Positions 47,117 through 55,568 are shown, counted from the stretch's first letter. The stretch is DNA of 64,000 nucleotides from Christiangramia aestuarii (GCF_009735585.1 NZ_VJVW01000001.1:144947-208946), one strand, 5' to 3'. Notes: a model not told the origin generated them from the sequence alone. Program-made: numbers and translations.

Positions 47117-48157
47117 TTAGGCCCATTCCCAACTTCCATTAACTAATTTAACTTTTCTCCAACCGAATCTAGTATCATACCACCATTCATCCATATATCT
47201 TAAGACAGTTAATCCTTCAATAGTGTAGTACTCACCGTTAATATAGTTGGCAGATCCACCATCTCCTCCAGAGGGATACATAGAGTTTACTCCTTCAATA
47301 TCGCCGCTGGACAAGCCGCTCCTTTGAGCTCCGTACAACGAACCATCTTTTCTGGTAATTGTAGGCTCTCCATTACTAGAGAAAGAGTAAGGACTATACA
47401 GCATAATTGATCCAAAGTCTAAATTGGTGGTGAATTCGTCTCCATCATAACCAGCAGAGGCATAAGTTTCGAAATTATACTCTCTTCCACTTTGAATGTT
47501 GTCCCAATGTATGGTTATATGATTGTCTCTATCTACACGGCTTTGTTCGTGCCACAGTCCAACAGCATGACCAATCTCATGAATGGTACTACCGGTGGTA
47601 CAACCACTAGCCAAAGTTATATTTTGCTTACCTCCTATCATTCCCACATAAGAAGAACAACCAGATCCAGGAGTAAAGTATACATAATTAGATTGTCCAG
47701 ACCTTTTCACGAATTGAATATTAGTATTCGCTTCCCAGTGACTTATCGCGTCATATACTCTGTTCTTATCTGGTAAGCTACCGTCAATTTCGTAATAAAC
47801 TGTGTTATCTGGCCAATAAGCCTTAGTTCGCCCAACACTTTTTTGGTGAGGAGCTTTTCCCTTCTCATAAATCAATTGAACAGGGCTCTTTGATGTTTTC
47901 GATCTTGGAATCAAAATATCACCCTGATACACATAGTTTCCATTGACATTTTCCACTGGTAATTTTAATCCCGTGTAATAAATATCTTCTTTGGTTCCAA
48001 CCTCATCAGGGAAGGCCACTTCTGTATTGCTTTGGTTTGAGGTTTTTGTTTGAGTTTGGGGCTCATTTCCAGTTTCAATCTCGTCGGAAACTGGATCTTC
48101 GCTACAGGCCAAAAATGCTAGAACCGGTAATACGAAGATTAATTTCAATTTTCTCAT
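47117..48157 (-). CDS. Astacin-family (M12A) metalloprotease lipoprotein, paralogue
   Basis: A 346-residue lipoprotein (signal MRKLKLIFVLPVLAFLAC, Cys18). Zinc ligands are H193, H197 and H203 in IHEIGHAVGLWHEQSRVDRD, with the Met-turn GSIMLYSPYSF. The linker is shorter and Gly/Ser-rich, and the C-terminal module YINGEYYTIEGLTVL then KLVNGSWEWA is the same as in the downstream paralogue. The repeated module probably binds a surface or substrate. Each of the two genes has its own terminator, so they are separate transcription units. Confidence 0.92.
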   Translation of the reverse strand: MRKLKLIFVLPVLAFLACSEDPVSDEIETGNEPQTQTKTSNQSNTEVAFPDEVGTKEDIYYTGLKLPVENVNGNYVYQGDILIPRSKTSKSPVQLIYEKGKAPHQKSVGRTKAYWPDNTVYYEIDGSLPDKNRVYDAISHWEANTNIQFVKRSGQSNYVYFTPGSGCSSYVGMIGGKQNITLASGCTTGSTIHEIGHAVGLWHEQSRVDRDNHITIHWDNIQSGREYNFETYASAGYDGDEFTTNLDFGSIMLYSPYSFSSNGEPTITRKDGSLYGAQRSGLSSGDIEGVNSMYPSGGDGGSANYINGEYYTIEGLTVLRYMDEWWYDTRFGWRKVKLVNGSWEWA

Positions 48158-48595
48158 AAATAGGTCTTTTAAATTCTGATTTAAATTTATTTCACATTTT
48201 GTGTTACGGGTCAGAGTTTTACAAAGTCTATTCCAAAAATTTTTAGAAAATGAAGGTCTAATTTTTTAACAATCAAATTCTTACAAAACTTCAACAAATT
48301 TAAACCAGTAAAGATTTGGGTCAATAATTTAACTAAGGGCAATTTAATTTTAGAACATCTAGAAAGCGTTTATTTTACTGGATCTCCATAAAAAAACAGG
48401 CATCTATGACCTGTAAAACCTTCTCTAACCTATTCCAACTTATATCAAATATTTCAAATCTGAATAATTTTTCTTTTTAAAATAAAAAAAGCTGTCCGAA
48501 AGAATTCGGACAGCTCCACACATTCCACAATGGAATGAGTATTTAACCCGCAAAATTAGTCACCCCCCGGTCAAATAATTGAGACGGGTTAAAAA
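48158..48595. other. 438-bp intergenic region with a three-hairpin 3' end
   Basis: The gap between the first lipoprotein gene's stop (right) and the astacin start (left) is AT-rich and has no coding frame. Its right third holds, in minus-strand order, the inverted repeat TTTAACCCG / CGGGTTAAA (48593-48585 and 48550-48542), the hairpin CATTCCA-CAA-TGGAATG (48537-48521) and a terminator (48515-48490). A weak ACAGG/CCTGT repeat lies near 48400. The left part is the astacin promoter region; I see no TANNTTTG match there. Confidence 0.7.
48490..48515 (-). terminator. Terminator of the lipoprotein gene cluster
   Basis: A perfect 11-bp stem (AGCTGTCCGAA / TTCGGACAGCT, loop of four bases), followed on the minus strand by TTTTTTTATT. 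It is the only hairpin of the cluster with a proper T tract on the coding strand. Confidence 0.92.
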
Positions 48596-50548
48596 TTAAT
48601 TAGTTGTTGCAGGACACACATTGGCATAGATAAGAACTGATTGTTGTTCGGAAAAAGTTCCTGGAATAGTGAACTCATTTAAACCTTGACCAACATTTGA
48701 CCTACATAGCGGAGTGCCGTCATCCAACACTATATATATATCATCTAATAAATAGTCGATATCCAAGTTTAATTCAATCACTACATCATTATTTCCGTCT
48801 AAGGATATGGACACACTTCCAATATTCTCACCATTTAGATCAATTCCGTAGAAAGGATCTCCTCCGGATGCTGTAGTCTGATCCCAAACAATTAAACTAC
48901 AGTCATTATCGGTCGTGAAATCACAGGTGTCTGGTATGTCTTCACAGCCATCCATATTATAATCTACTAATTCAGGCGCCTCGGTGGGGCAATCATCTTG
49001 CCCATTGGGAACATTGTCTCCATCACAATCGAATGTGGGATAATTTGGATTATCTGTATCACATTTATTCAAGGTGCCGTCATCATCGCAGTCAGCATTT
49101 GGATTTGTATCATCACATGCAACGTTACAAGTGTTTGTTTCGTCTTCCGGACATGGGTCATTGGCATTGTCAACAAATCCAGTTGGTTGCTCGCATGCCA
49201 CCTCAGTAATACTAGGATCTCCTAATCCATCTCCATCTTGATCTCTATACCAGGTTATTGCTTCTCCAATATTATCATTAGTATCATCGCAATCGCTATT
49301 ATTATCGACATAACCTTCTGGTTGCTCACATTCTTCCTGGGTGGTATTTGGGTCTCCAAATCCATCCCCATCTTGATCTCTGTACCAGGTAGTTGGATTG
49401 GTACATGTTTCCTCACCGCAATCTGGATCAGGATTATTTTTACAGCCTTCATTTTCATCGCCGTTATCTATGCCATCATCATCGCAATCTGCATCAGGAT
49501 CATCCAAGTCACAGGGATCAGGTCCGTCGCCATCCTCACAATTGAAGAAAATATGGATATAATCCACGGTAGCATCATCTCCATCCTTGTCTAGATACAT
49601 CTTAACTTGATTCCAGGTAAGGTACCCTGAAAGTTCAAGGTTAGGTGCTGCCCCATAATAACCTTCCCAATCTTCAAGAGACATTTCCCAGTATAAATAT
49701 GGGACATCTCCATTCTCATCATCTCCTTTAGGAATTGGCAAACAAAGTGGTTCAGCATAATAAGATTCCCCGTCTAAACCTGTAACAGGTGTATCATCGC
49801 CCTCATTGATCAAGGTATACATAGATCCGCTTGGATCCGGGTTTTCTTCAATTACTTCTCCAGAATAGGTATAAAGATCGAAAGTGTAATTTGCCACTCT
49901 GTGTCTTCCATCAGGTGTAAGACAGTAATTGGCAAAAACACAAAGCTCTGAAAGTGGAACAGGTATGATATCAAAGAACTGATATCCATATAGATTCACT
50001 TCACGATCATCAAAACATATTACTTCTACTTCCTGGTAATTCTTTGAGCCTGCTCTTAGGCTCCAATTATTACTAAGCGGATCACTCACAAATTGAGCAA
50101 AATCGCTTTCATCTTTTGGAGCAACCCAAATAACTACTCCCCCATTTGCTGGTAAATCACTCCATACTACAAAATCGGTAAGTGTTACCGAAACAGAAGT
50201 TTCCCCGCTAGGAATCGGTATTTCCAGATCATCGCTATAGGCCGTGAAAAGTTTTCCGTCGTCATCCTTTAAAATCTTTACGACAGTTATCACCTCTTCA
50301 TTATCATCTCCATATTCCAACCTTATCTGCGCATAAGCGGCTGGCAGATCAGAACATTCCGGTGTTTCATCTGGGGTTATCTCCTGTCTGTTCAAATCCA
50401 TGGCCTGTATTACGGGCCCCAGACTTAACCTGGCTACGTCCCCAGGAACGTCATTAATTTCCTGAATTGTTTCATCTTTGGTACAAGAAGAAACCATCAA
50501 GGATAATATGGCAAAAACTGCCAAATACTTATTTATAAATCTCATCAT
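48596..50548 (-). CDS. Surface lipoprotein paralogue 1, MopE-like metal-binding repeats
   Basis: A 650-residue lipoprotein with a signal ending LMVSSC followed by TKDE, a fit to the CXK(D/E)2 surface-export signal known from Bacteroidota. Residues about 30-335 are the shared N-terminal region of the cluster (SVSVTLTDFVVW, VIWVAPK, LRAGSKNYQEVEVICFDDRE). About 338-545 is Asp-rich, with two copies of TWYRDQDGDGxGDP...CEQPxGxVDN like the MopE metal-binding motif, plus calcium-type DXDXD loops. A compact C-terminal domain follows. It is last in the cluster. Function unknown; probable divalent-metal binding at the cell surface. Confidence 0.85.
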   Translation of the reverse strand: MMRFINKYLAVFAILSLMVSSCTKDETIQEINDVPGDVARLSLGPVIQAMDLNRQEITPDETPECSDLPAAYAQIRLEYGDDNEEVITVVKILKDDDGKLFTAYSDDLEIPIPSGETSVSVTLTDFVVWSDLPANGGVVIWVAPKDESDFAQFVSDPLSNNWSLRAGSKNYQEVEVICFDDREVNLYGYQFFDIIPVPLSELCVFANYCLTPDGRHRVANYTFDLYTYSGEVIEENPDPSGSMYTLINEGDDTPVTGLDGESYYAEPLCLPIPKGDDENGDVPYLYWEMSLEDWEGYYGAAPNLELSGYLTWNQVKMYLDKDGDDATVDYIHIFFNCEDGDGPDPCDLDDPDADCDDDGIDNGDENEGCKNNPDPDCGEETCTNPTTWYRDQDGDGFGDPNTTQEECEQPEGYVDNNSDCDDTNDNIGEAITWYRDQDGDGLGDPSITEVACEQPTGFVDNANDPCPEDETNTCNVACDDTNPNADCDDDGTLNKCDTDNPNYPTFDCDGDNVPNGQDDCPTEAPELVDYNMDGCEDIPDTCDFTTDNDCSLIVWDQTTASGGDPFYGIDLNGENIGSVSISLDGNNDVVIELNLDIDYLLDDIYIVLDDGTPLCRSNVGQGLNEFTIPGTFSEQQSVLIYANVCPATTN

Positions 50549-50586
50549 TTTTGGTTTAGGGTTAAGATAAAATAGTACCGAATTAG

Positions 50587-50616
50587 AACCTAACCCGGAA
50601 TTTTCCGGGTTAGGTT
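50587..50616. other. Intercistronic hairpin H3
   Basis: The stem AACCTAACCCGG / CCGGGTTAGGTT lies just after the stop of the 338-residue gene's neighbourhood and before the next gene's leader. On the minus (coding) strand it is followed by CTAATTCGG rather than T residues; the T-rich side faces the plus strand. Confidence 0.75.
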
Positions 50617-50627
50617 TTCAACTATTT

Positions 50628-51644
50628 TTAAAGATTTCCACTAGGGCCGTCTTCTTCATCACAATTAAAGAAGATGTGCCAGTAATTAGTGGTTTCATCA
50701 TCGCCATCCCTATCAAGAAGAGACTCAATCACTTCCCAAGTAAGCATTTGGGTAGTAGTTTCTACATTACCATCAACAGTATAATAATTCGGCCAATCAA
50801 TAACGGTCGCCTCAAATACTAAATATGGTACATCTGAAGCTAGGTCTCCAGGACCAGGAACGGCAATACATAAGGGTTCTGCCCAATATGTACCATTATC
50901 ATCTCCGGTTATTGGACCTAAAGGACTATCTTCTTCATAAATTAATTCTCCTTTACCATCTTCCCTGTTTCCATCATAGAAATAGATATTAAAATCATAA
51001 TCGGCTGTATAATGCCTTCCATCATCATCACAGTAGTTGGCAAAAATACAGAATTCATAAAGTGGAACTGGAATGATATCAAAGAACTGGTATCCATAAA
51101 GATTTACCTCTCTATCGTCGAAACAAATTACTTCTACTTCTTCATAATTTTTTGAACCTGCCCTCAAGCTCCAGTTGTTACTAAGAGGATCGGTTACAAA
51201 CTGAGCATAGGTACTGCCCTCTTTTGGAGCTACCCAGATCACCACATCATTTTCGTCATAAACCACAAAATCTGTTAAGGTTACAGAAACAGAGGTTTGA
51301 CCAGAGGGGATTGGAATTTCCAAATCTTCACTGTATTTAGTAAAAAGATCCCCATTACTATCTACTCCAATTTCTACAGTAGTGATTACCTCGATGTTAT
51401 TTGTTCCATAAATTAATCTAAGTTCTGCATAAGCTGGAATCACATCTAAGGCACATGCGGGAGTTCCTTCAGGCGTGATCTGCTGCTGCCTGTTCACATT
51501 TGCACCCTGAAGAACTGGACCCAGGGTAAGACTCGCAATATTATCTGATATTGCATCATCTGGACTTACCTCATCTTTACTGCATGATGTTAGGAGCAAA
51601 GAACATACGGCGAATGCCGCCAAATAAAATTTAATTGTTTTCAT
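50628..51644 (-). CDS. Surface lipoprotein paralogue 2, short form
   Basis: A 338-residue lipoprotein (signal ending LLLTSC then SKDE). It consists almost only of the shared N-terminal region: SVSVTLTDFVVYDENDVVIW, LRAGSKNYEEVEVICFDDRE and LCIAVPGPGD, ending at HIFFNCDEEDG, exactly where the longer paralogues continue into metal-binding repeats. It shows that the N-terminal region is a self-contained module. A leader motif (51665-51678) lies 20 bp before the start. Function unknown. Confidence 0.85.
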   Translation of the reverse strand: MKTIKFYLAAFAVCSLLLTSCSKDEVSPDDAISDNIASLTLGPVLQGANVNRQQQITPEGTPACALDVIPAYAELRLIYGTNNIEVITTVEIGVDSNGDLFTKYSEDLEIPIPSGQTSVSVTLTDFVVYDENDVVIWVAPKEGSTYAQFVTDPLSNNWSLRAGSKNYEEVEVICFDDREVNLYGYQFFDIIPVPLYEFCIFANYCDDDGRHYTADYDFNIYFYDGNREDGKGELIYEEDSPLGPITGDDNGTYWAEPLCIAVPGPGDLASDVPYLVFEATVIDWPNYYTVDGNVETTTQMLTWEVIESLLDRDGDDETTNYWHIFFNCDEEDGPSGNL

Positions 51645-51664
51645 AATAAAAGTTTTAGTTAATA

Positions 51665-51678
51665 TTTAGAATGGTTAA
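51665..51678 (-). repeat. Leader motif copy 1 (TTAACCATTCTAAA on minus strand)
   Basis: An exact 14-bp sequence, read TTTAGAATGGTTAA on the plus strand, 20 bp upstream of the 338-residue gene. The same sequence precedes other genes of the cluster. Confidence 0.8.
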
Positions 51679-51714
51679 AATTTCCCTTCCGCTTCAGAAG
51701 GTTAAAGGTTATAT

Positions 51715-51744
51715 AATCCAGCCGGAACATATTCCGGCTGGATT
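51715..51744. other. Intercistronic hairpin H2
   Basis: A 13-bp perfect stem (AATCCAGCCGGAA / TTCCGGCTGGATT, loop CATA) just after the 722-residue gene. T8 follows on the plus strand only; the minus strand continues ATATAACC, so it is unlikely to be an efficient terminator of the cluster. Confidence 0.8.
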
Positions 51745-51748
51745 TTTT

Positions 51749-53917
51749 TTAATCATCTATTCCACATGCAACTGCATGAACTATGATATAGAAATCTCCG
51801 TCTGAATTATTGAAGTCAAAAGTATATTCCAATATATCAGCGCTTACTTCATTATTCCTGTTATATTGGCCAGGAGCTTTCGCTGTGTTACCAGAAGGTT
51901 GACCTTCAGACAAATTCACATGCAATTCTTCAAATGAGAATCCTTCAAAAAGATTTATGCTTAATTGGACATCTCCATCATCTAGTAGCGTGACAGTAGC
52001 ATTACCAACCTGGGTTCCCTTGCTGGTATCATTTTGGCCGGCACCTGCCCAGATTGGATATTGTTGAGAATCTCCATCTCCATCGTCAAATAATTCAACC
52101 CAACCCCATCTATTTGCATTTGCCAGAGAATTTATTGTTATATCTCCAAACATAAATGCAGTCTCACAGGCTCCACCTGTAGGAGTTTCACAATCATCTG
52201 GAATTCCGTTATTATTATCGTCCAGGTTGTCGTCTCCATCTTCACACACATCGCAGCCGTTTGGCACTCCATCTGAATCTGCATCCTCTCCATCATCAAA
52301 TCCTGGACATTGGTCACATCCGTCAGGGACCATATCAGAATCTGCATCATCGTTATCATCAAATCCTGGACATTTTTCGCAGGCATCTCCTACTCCATCC
52401 AAATCGGTATCTGTTTGATCTGTATTAGGAACATTAGGACAATTATCACAATCTCCTCTAATACCATCACCGTCAGGATCTGGTTGATCGAAACATGGAG
52501 CATCTGGACAACCAAAATTATCTGGATTACCAAACTCATCCTTACAGTCGTCACAAGCATCTCCAACACCATCTCCGTCTGAATCTAGATTTGATTCACT
52601 TGCATCATCCGGACAGAAATCACAGGCATCTCCAAATCCATCCATGTCAGTATCAGTTTGATCTGTATTAGGAACATTTGGACAATTATCACAATCTCCT
52701 CTCACCCCGTCACCGTCAGGATCTGGTTGATCGAAACAAGGAGCATCCGGACAACCGAAGCCTCCGGTTCCAGGTTCATCTGGACAATCGTCGCAAGCAT
52801 CTCCAACTCCGTCACCATCTCTGTCAGCCTGATCTGAGTTCGTATTATCTGGACAATTGTCACAAGCATCCTCAATTCCATCTCCATCTCCATCTGTACC
52901 GTCTCCTTCTGGACATTCTTCACAGTTAAAGAATAGGTGAATATAATCTATAGTGTTATCGTCATTATAATAGCTCTTAACCTGATTCCAAGTGAGGTAA
53001 CCCGAAAGTTGAAGATCAGGTGCTTCTCCATAATAATCTTCCCAGTCTTCAAGATTCATTTCCCAATATAAATAAGGAACATCTCCATTCTCATCGTCTC
53101 CTTTAGGAATCGGCAAGCAAAGTGGCTCTGCGTAGTAAGATTCACCATCTAAACCTGTAACTGGTGAGTCATTATCATTATTAATTAAAGTATAAAGACT
53201 TGCATTGGTTATCGGGTTATCTTCCGCAGTTTCTCCGGAATAGGTATATAGATCAAAAGTATAATTTGCTACCCGGTCTCTTCCACCAGGTGTTAAACAA
53301 TAATTTGCAAAAACACAAAGTTCTGAAAGTGGCCTTGGTACAATATCAAAGAATTGATAACCGTATTGATTCACCGCCCTATCATCAAAACAAATTACTT
53401 CTACCTGTTGATAGTTCTTAGAGCCTGCTCTTAAATTCCATTGATTATCCAAAGGTTCAGTTACAAAATCTTCAAAATCACTTCCAGTCTTAGGAGCGAC
53501 CCAAATAACTACTCCTCCATTCGCCGGTAAATCACTCCATACCACAAAATCGGTAAGTGTTACTGAAACAGAGGTTTGGCCACTAGCGACAGGAATTTCA
53601 AGTTCTTCACTATATGCCGTGAACAAATTTCCGTCATCATCGGTAAGAATTTCTACTATTGCTACCACTTCGGTATCATTCTCCCCATATATTATTCTGA
53701 TTTGCGCATAAGCCGCAGGAAGATCTGAACATTCTGGGGTATCATCTGGGGTGATCTGCTGCCTGGATTGACTATCCATACCTTCGAGCACGGGACCCAG
53801 GTATAAACTAGCCACATCATTTGGTACATCCCCCTGAACTGTTTCATCTTTACTACAAGATGTGAATAGGGTTAGAGATATGGCAAACAGAGCCAAATAG
53901 GTTTTTAATAATTTCAT
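51749..53917 (-). CDS. Surface lipoprotein paralogue 3, thrombospondin type 3 repeats
   Basis: A 722-residue lipoprotein (signal ending TLFTSC then SKDE). The shared N-terminal region (about 25-330) is followed by about 250 residues of thrombospondin-type-3 repeats (DGDGVGDACDDCP units, about 331-579), which bind calcium in known proteins, and a C-terminal domain of about 140 residues ending IIVHAVACGIDD. An 81-residue block starting DQPDPDGDG is present twice in tandem. The leader motif lies 8 bp before the start. Function unknown; probably a calcium-stabilised surface stalk carrying a binding domain. Confidence 0.87.
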   Translation of the reverse strand: MKLLKTYLALFAISLTLFTSCSKDETVQGDVPNDVASLYLGPVLEGMDSQSRQQITPDDTPECSDLPAAYAQIRIIYGENDTEVVAIVEILTDDDGNLFTAYSEELEIPVASGQTSVSVTLTDFVVWSDLPANGGVVIWVAPKTGSDFEDFVTEPLDNQWNLRAGSKNYQQVEVICFDDRAVNQYGYQFFDIVPRPLSELCVFANYCLTPGGRDRVANYTFDLYTYSGETAEDNPITNASLYTLINNDNDSPVTGLDGESYYAEPLCLPIPKGDDENGDVPYLYWEMNLEDWEDYYGEAPDLQLSGYLTWNQVKSYYNDDNTIDYIHLFFNCEECPEGDGTDGDGDGIEDACDNCPDNTNSDQADRDGDGVGDACDDCPDEPGTGGFGCPDAPCFDQPDPDGDGVRGDCDNCPNVPNTDQTDTDMDGFGDACDFCPDDASESNLDSDGDGVGDACDDCKDEFGNPDNFGCPDAPCFDQPDPDGDGIRGDCDNCPNVPNTDQTDTDLDGVGDACEKCPGFDDNDDADSDMVPDGCDQCPGFDDGEDADSDGVPNGCDVCEDGDDNLDDNNNGIPDDCETPTGGACETAFMFGDITINSLANANRWGWVELFDDGDGDSQQYPIWAGAGQNDTSKGTQVGNATVTLLDDGDVQLSINLFEGFSFEELHVNLSEGQPSGNTAKAPGQYNRNNEVSADILEYTFDFNNSDGDFYIIVHAVACGIDD
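52383..52755 (-). repeat. In-frame tandem duplication inside the TSP3 region (243-bp period)
   Basis: Segments at about 52383-52512 and 52626-52755 are nearly identical in DNA and separated by 243 bp, that is 81 codons. They encode DQPDPDGDGxRGDCDNCPNV and following residues. The few differences are mostly silent, pointing to recent duplication or gene conversion. Confidence 0.85.
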
Positions 53918-53925
53918 AATTTATA

Positions 53926-53939
53926 TTTAGAATGGTTAA
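53926..53939 (-). repeat. Leader motif copy 2
   Basis: Exact TTTAGAATGGTTAA (plus-strand reading), 8 bp before the 722-residue gene start. Confidence 0.8.
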
Positions 53940-53949
53940 TATTTGATAT

Positions 53950-53979
53950 AAAGCCCAGCTCTATGAAGAGCCGGGCTTT
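53950..53979. other. Intercistronic hairpin H1
   Basis: A 12-bp stem with one A-C mismatch (AAAGCCCAGCTCT / AGAGCCGGGCTTT, loop ATGA) 11 bp after the 457-residue gene. The minus strand continues ATATCAAAT, a weak T tract at best; the plus strand has TTTTGATTT. Confidence 0.75.
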
Positions 53980-53990
53980 TGATTTATCTT

Positions 53991-55364
53991 TTAATATTCT
54001 TCGAATTCGCCACAAGCAACTGGTGCTAGCTCCTGGTAATCACCGTTAGCATCATCCTTACCATGAATTACTATGGTTCGATCCTGTAAATTTTGATCGA
54101 AGACATTTGGAATGATTTCGTAATAATTAATGAATGAAGCTCCATTAACATTGATTGGTATAGGGAAGTCTCCATTAGCATCATCTAGTGCGATAGTAAT
54201 ACCTCCAGGATCGGAGCAAGATGCATTTTGATGGATATGCTGAGGATGTTGTTCCCCGAATTTCAATCCGAATACTGAGGTTGCTGCTTCTAATACAGTA
54301 CCGTTAAGAGACAGGTAAGCAAATCCAGCTACTTCATCTTCTGAATCAAGATATTTGATACAGGCTTTATATCTCTTGGTTTCAGGTCTGCCAAATGGCG
54401 GTGGTACACCTCCGTCACAACCGTACTGGAAGTGGTAGTAATCTAAAGTTCCATTTTCACCGAAGAACAATTCAATCTCGGCTACTGTTATTGGACCTTC
54501 TGCAAATAGTTCTTCACCTCCGTCATATCCAGGAGTGTCTGGAAGAAGGATAAATTCAAAATAATACTGCTCCTCATTGTCGTCTATATCTAACCTATTA
54601 GGTAGCTCAAAACATAATGGGTCGGCATAAGCATCATTGCCTTCACCCTCAACTAATCTCTCACGAGACCAGATAAGATCACCTTTGTCACCATTGTCAC
54701 TCTCATAAACATTTACGCGATATGCTGCAACATAATGCCTTCCTGATGGTGGACAATAGTTTCCAAATACGCAGAACTTAATAAGGGGTATCGGTGTAAT
54801 ATCAAAGAATTGATAACCATAATTATTAACTTCCCTATCGTCAAAACAGATCACCTCTACTTCTTGATAATTCTTGGATCCCGCTCTTAATAACCATTCA
54901 TTATCTAAAGGATTAGTTACAAAGTCTTCAAATTCACTATCTTCCTTCGGTGCTACCCAAATTACCATATCGTTGTCGTTATAAACGACGAAATCTGTTA
55001 AAGTAACCGAAACGGTAGTTTCTCCCGATGGAATTGGAATTTCCAGTTCTTCACTGTATTTGGTAAAAAGATTCCCATCACTATCTGAAGTGATGTCTAC
55101 ATTGGTAACGATCTCAGTATTCCCGCTACCATATTCCAGCCTTAATCTTGCATAAGCCGGAGTATCTCCAACACATTCTGGAGTCTCATCAGGTGTGATT
55201 TGTTGCCTAGAATTATCAAGGTCAACTAGAACTGGTCCTAATTCAAGGACCGCGATTTCAGAATTTCCGGGGTCTTGAACGTTCCCGGGCTCATCTTTAG
55301 AACAACCGGCCAGAATTAGCGCAAATACAGCGCAATAAGCCAGTAATTGATTGATTTTTTTCAT
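53991..55364 (-). CDS. Surface lipoprotein paralogue 4, Cu/Zn-SOD-like C-terminal domain
   Basis: A 457-residue lipoprotein (signal ending LILAGC then SKDE), first gene of the cluster. The shared N-terminal region (about 25-320) leads to a C-terminal domain of about 130 residues with HPQHIHQNASC (H376, H378) and RTIVIHGKDDANG then LAPVACG (H434), the pattern of the copper ligands and final strand of Cu/Zn superoxide dismutases. The bridging and zinc histidines are absent between them, so a true dismutase is doubtful; a CHRD-like or copper-binding fold is possible. A leader motif lies 25 bp upstream. Confidence 0.84.
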   Translation of the reverse strand: MKKINQLLAYCAVFALILAGCSKDEPGNVQDPGNSEIAVLELGPVLVDLDNSRQQITPDETPECVGDTPAYARLRLEYGSGNTEIVTNVDITSDSDGNLFTKYSEELEIPIPSGETTVSVTLTDFVVYNDNDMVIWVAPKEDSEFEDFVTNPLDNEWLLRAGSKNYQEVEVICFDDREVNNYGYQFFDITPIPLIKFCVFGNYCPPSGRHYVAAYRVNVYESDNGDKGDLIWSRERLVEGEGNDAYADPLCFELPNRLDIDDNEEQYYFEFILLPDTPGYDGGEELFAEGPITVAEIELFFGENGTLDYYHFQYGCDGGVPPPFGRPETKRYKACIKYLDSEDEVAGFAYLSLNGTVLEAATSVFGLKFGEQHPQHIHQNASCSDPGGITIALDDANGDFPIPINVNGASFINYYEIIPNVFDQNLQDRTIVIHGKDDANGDYQELAPVACGEFEEY

Positions 55365-55389
55365 AATTACGAAGTTTTGGTTTATAAAA

Positions 55390-55404
55390 TTTAGAATGGT
55401 TTAA
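55390..55404 (-). repeat. Leader motif copy 3 (one extra T)
   Basis: TTTAGAATGGTTTAA on the plus strand, one base longer than the other copies, 25 bp before the 457-residue gene start. Confidence 0.75.
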
Positions 55405-55503
55405 AATGTTTAACTCATAATCTCTTCCCGTTAAAACAGTGGTCATAATGGGATCTCGGGATCTAATAAGATTTGGGCACTAAAAGAATTGAAAAGAGTA
55501 ATC

Positions 55504-55515
55504 TATTTTTTCATA
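55504..55515 (-). pseudogene. Vestigial leader with start codon and immediate stop (MKK-stop)
   Basis: On the minus strand ATGAAAAAATAG follows a leader motif by 23 bp, in the same arrangement as at the intact lipoprotein genes, whose products begin MKK or MKL. The frame closes after three codons. It looks like the remnant of a lost paralogue or a duplicated leader; a tiny regulatory peptide is a remote alternative. Confidence 0.4.
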
Positions 55516-55538
55516 TCAGTAGAATTTGGTTAATAGTA

Positions 55539-55552
55539 TTTAGAATGGTTAA
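55539..55552 (-). repeat. Leader motif copy 4, without an intact gene
   Basis: Exact TTTAGAATGGTTAA (plus-strand reading), 175 bp upstream of the first lipoprotein gene and followed only by the MKK-stop sequence. Confidence 0.75.
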
Positions 55553-55568
55553 TAAAGTTTATACAGAC

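Noticed and set aside
52138-52930. Regularly spaced repeats that could suggest a CRISPR array
   Set aside because: They encode calcium-binding DXDGDG repeats in frame; repeat units vary and no cas genes are near.
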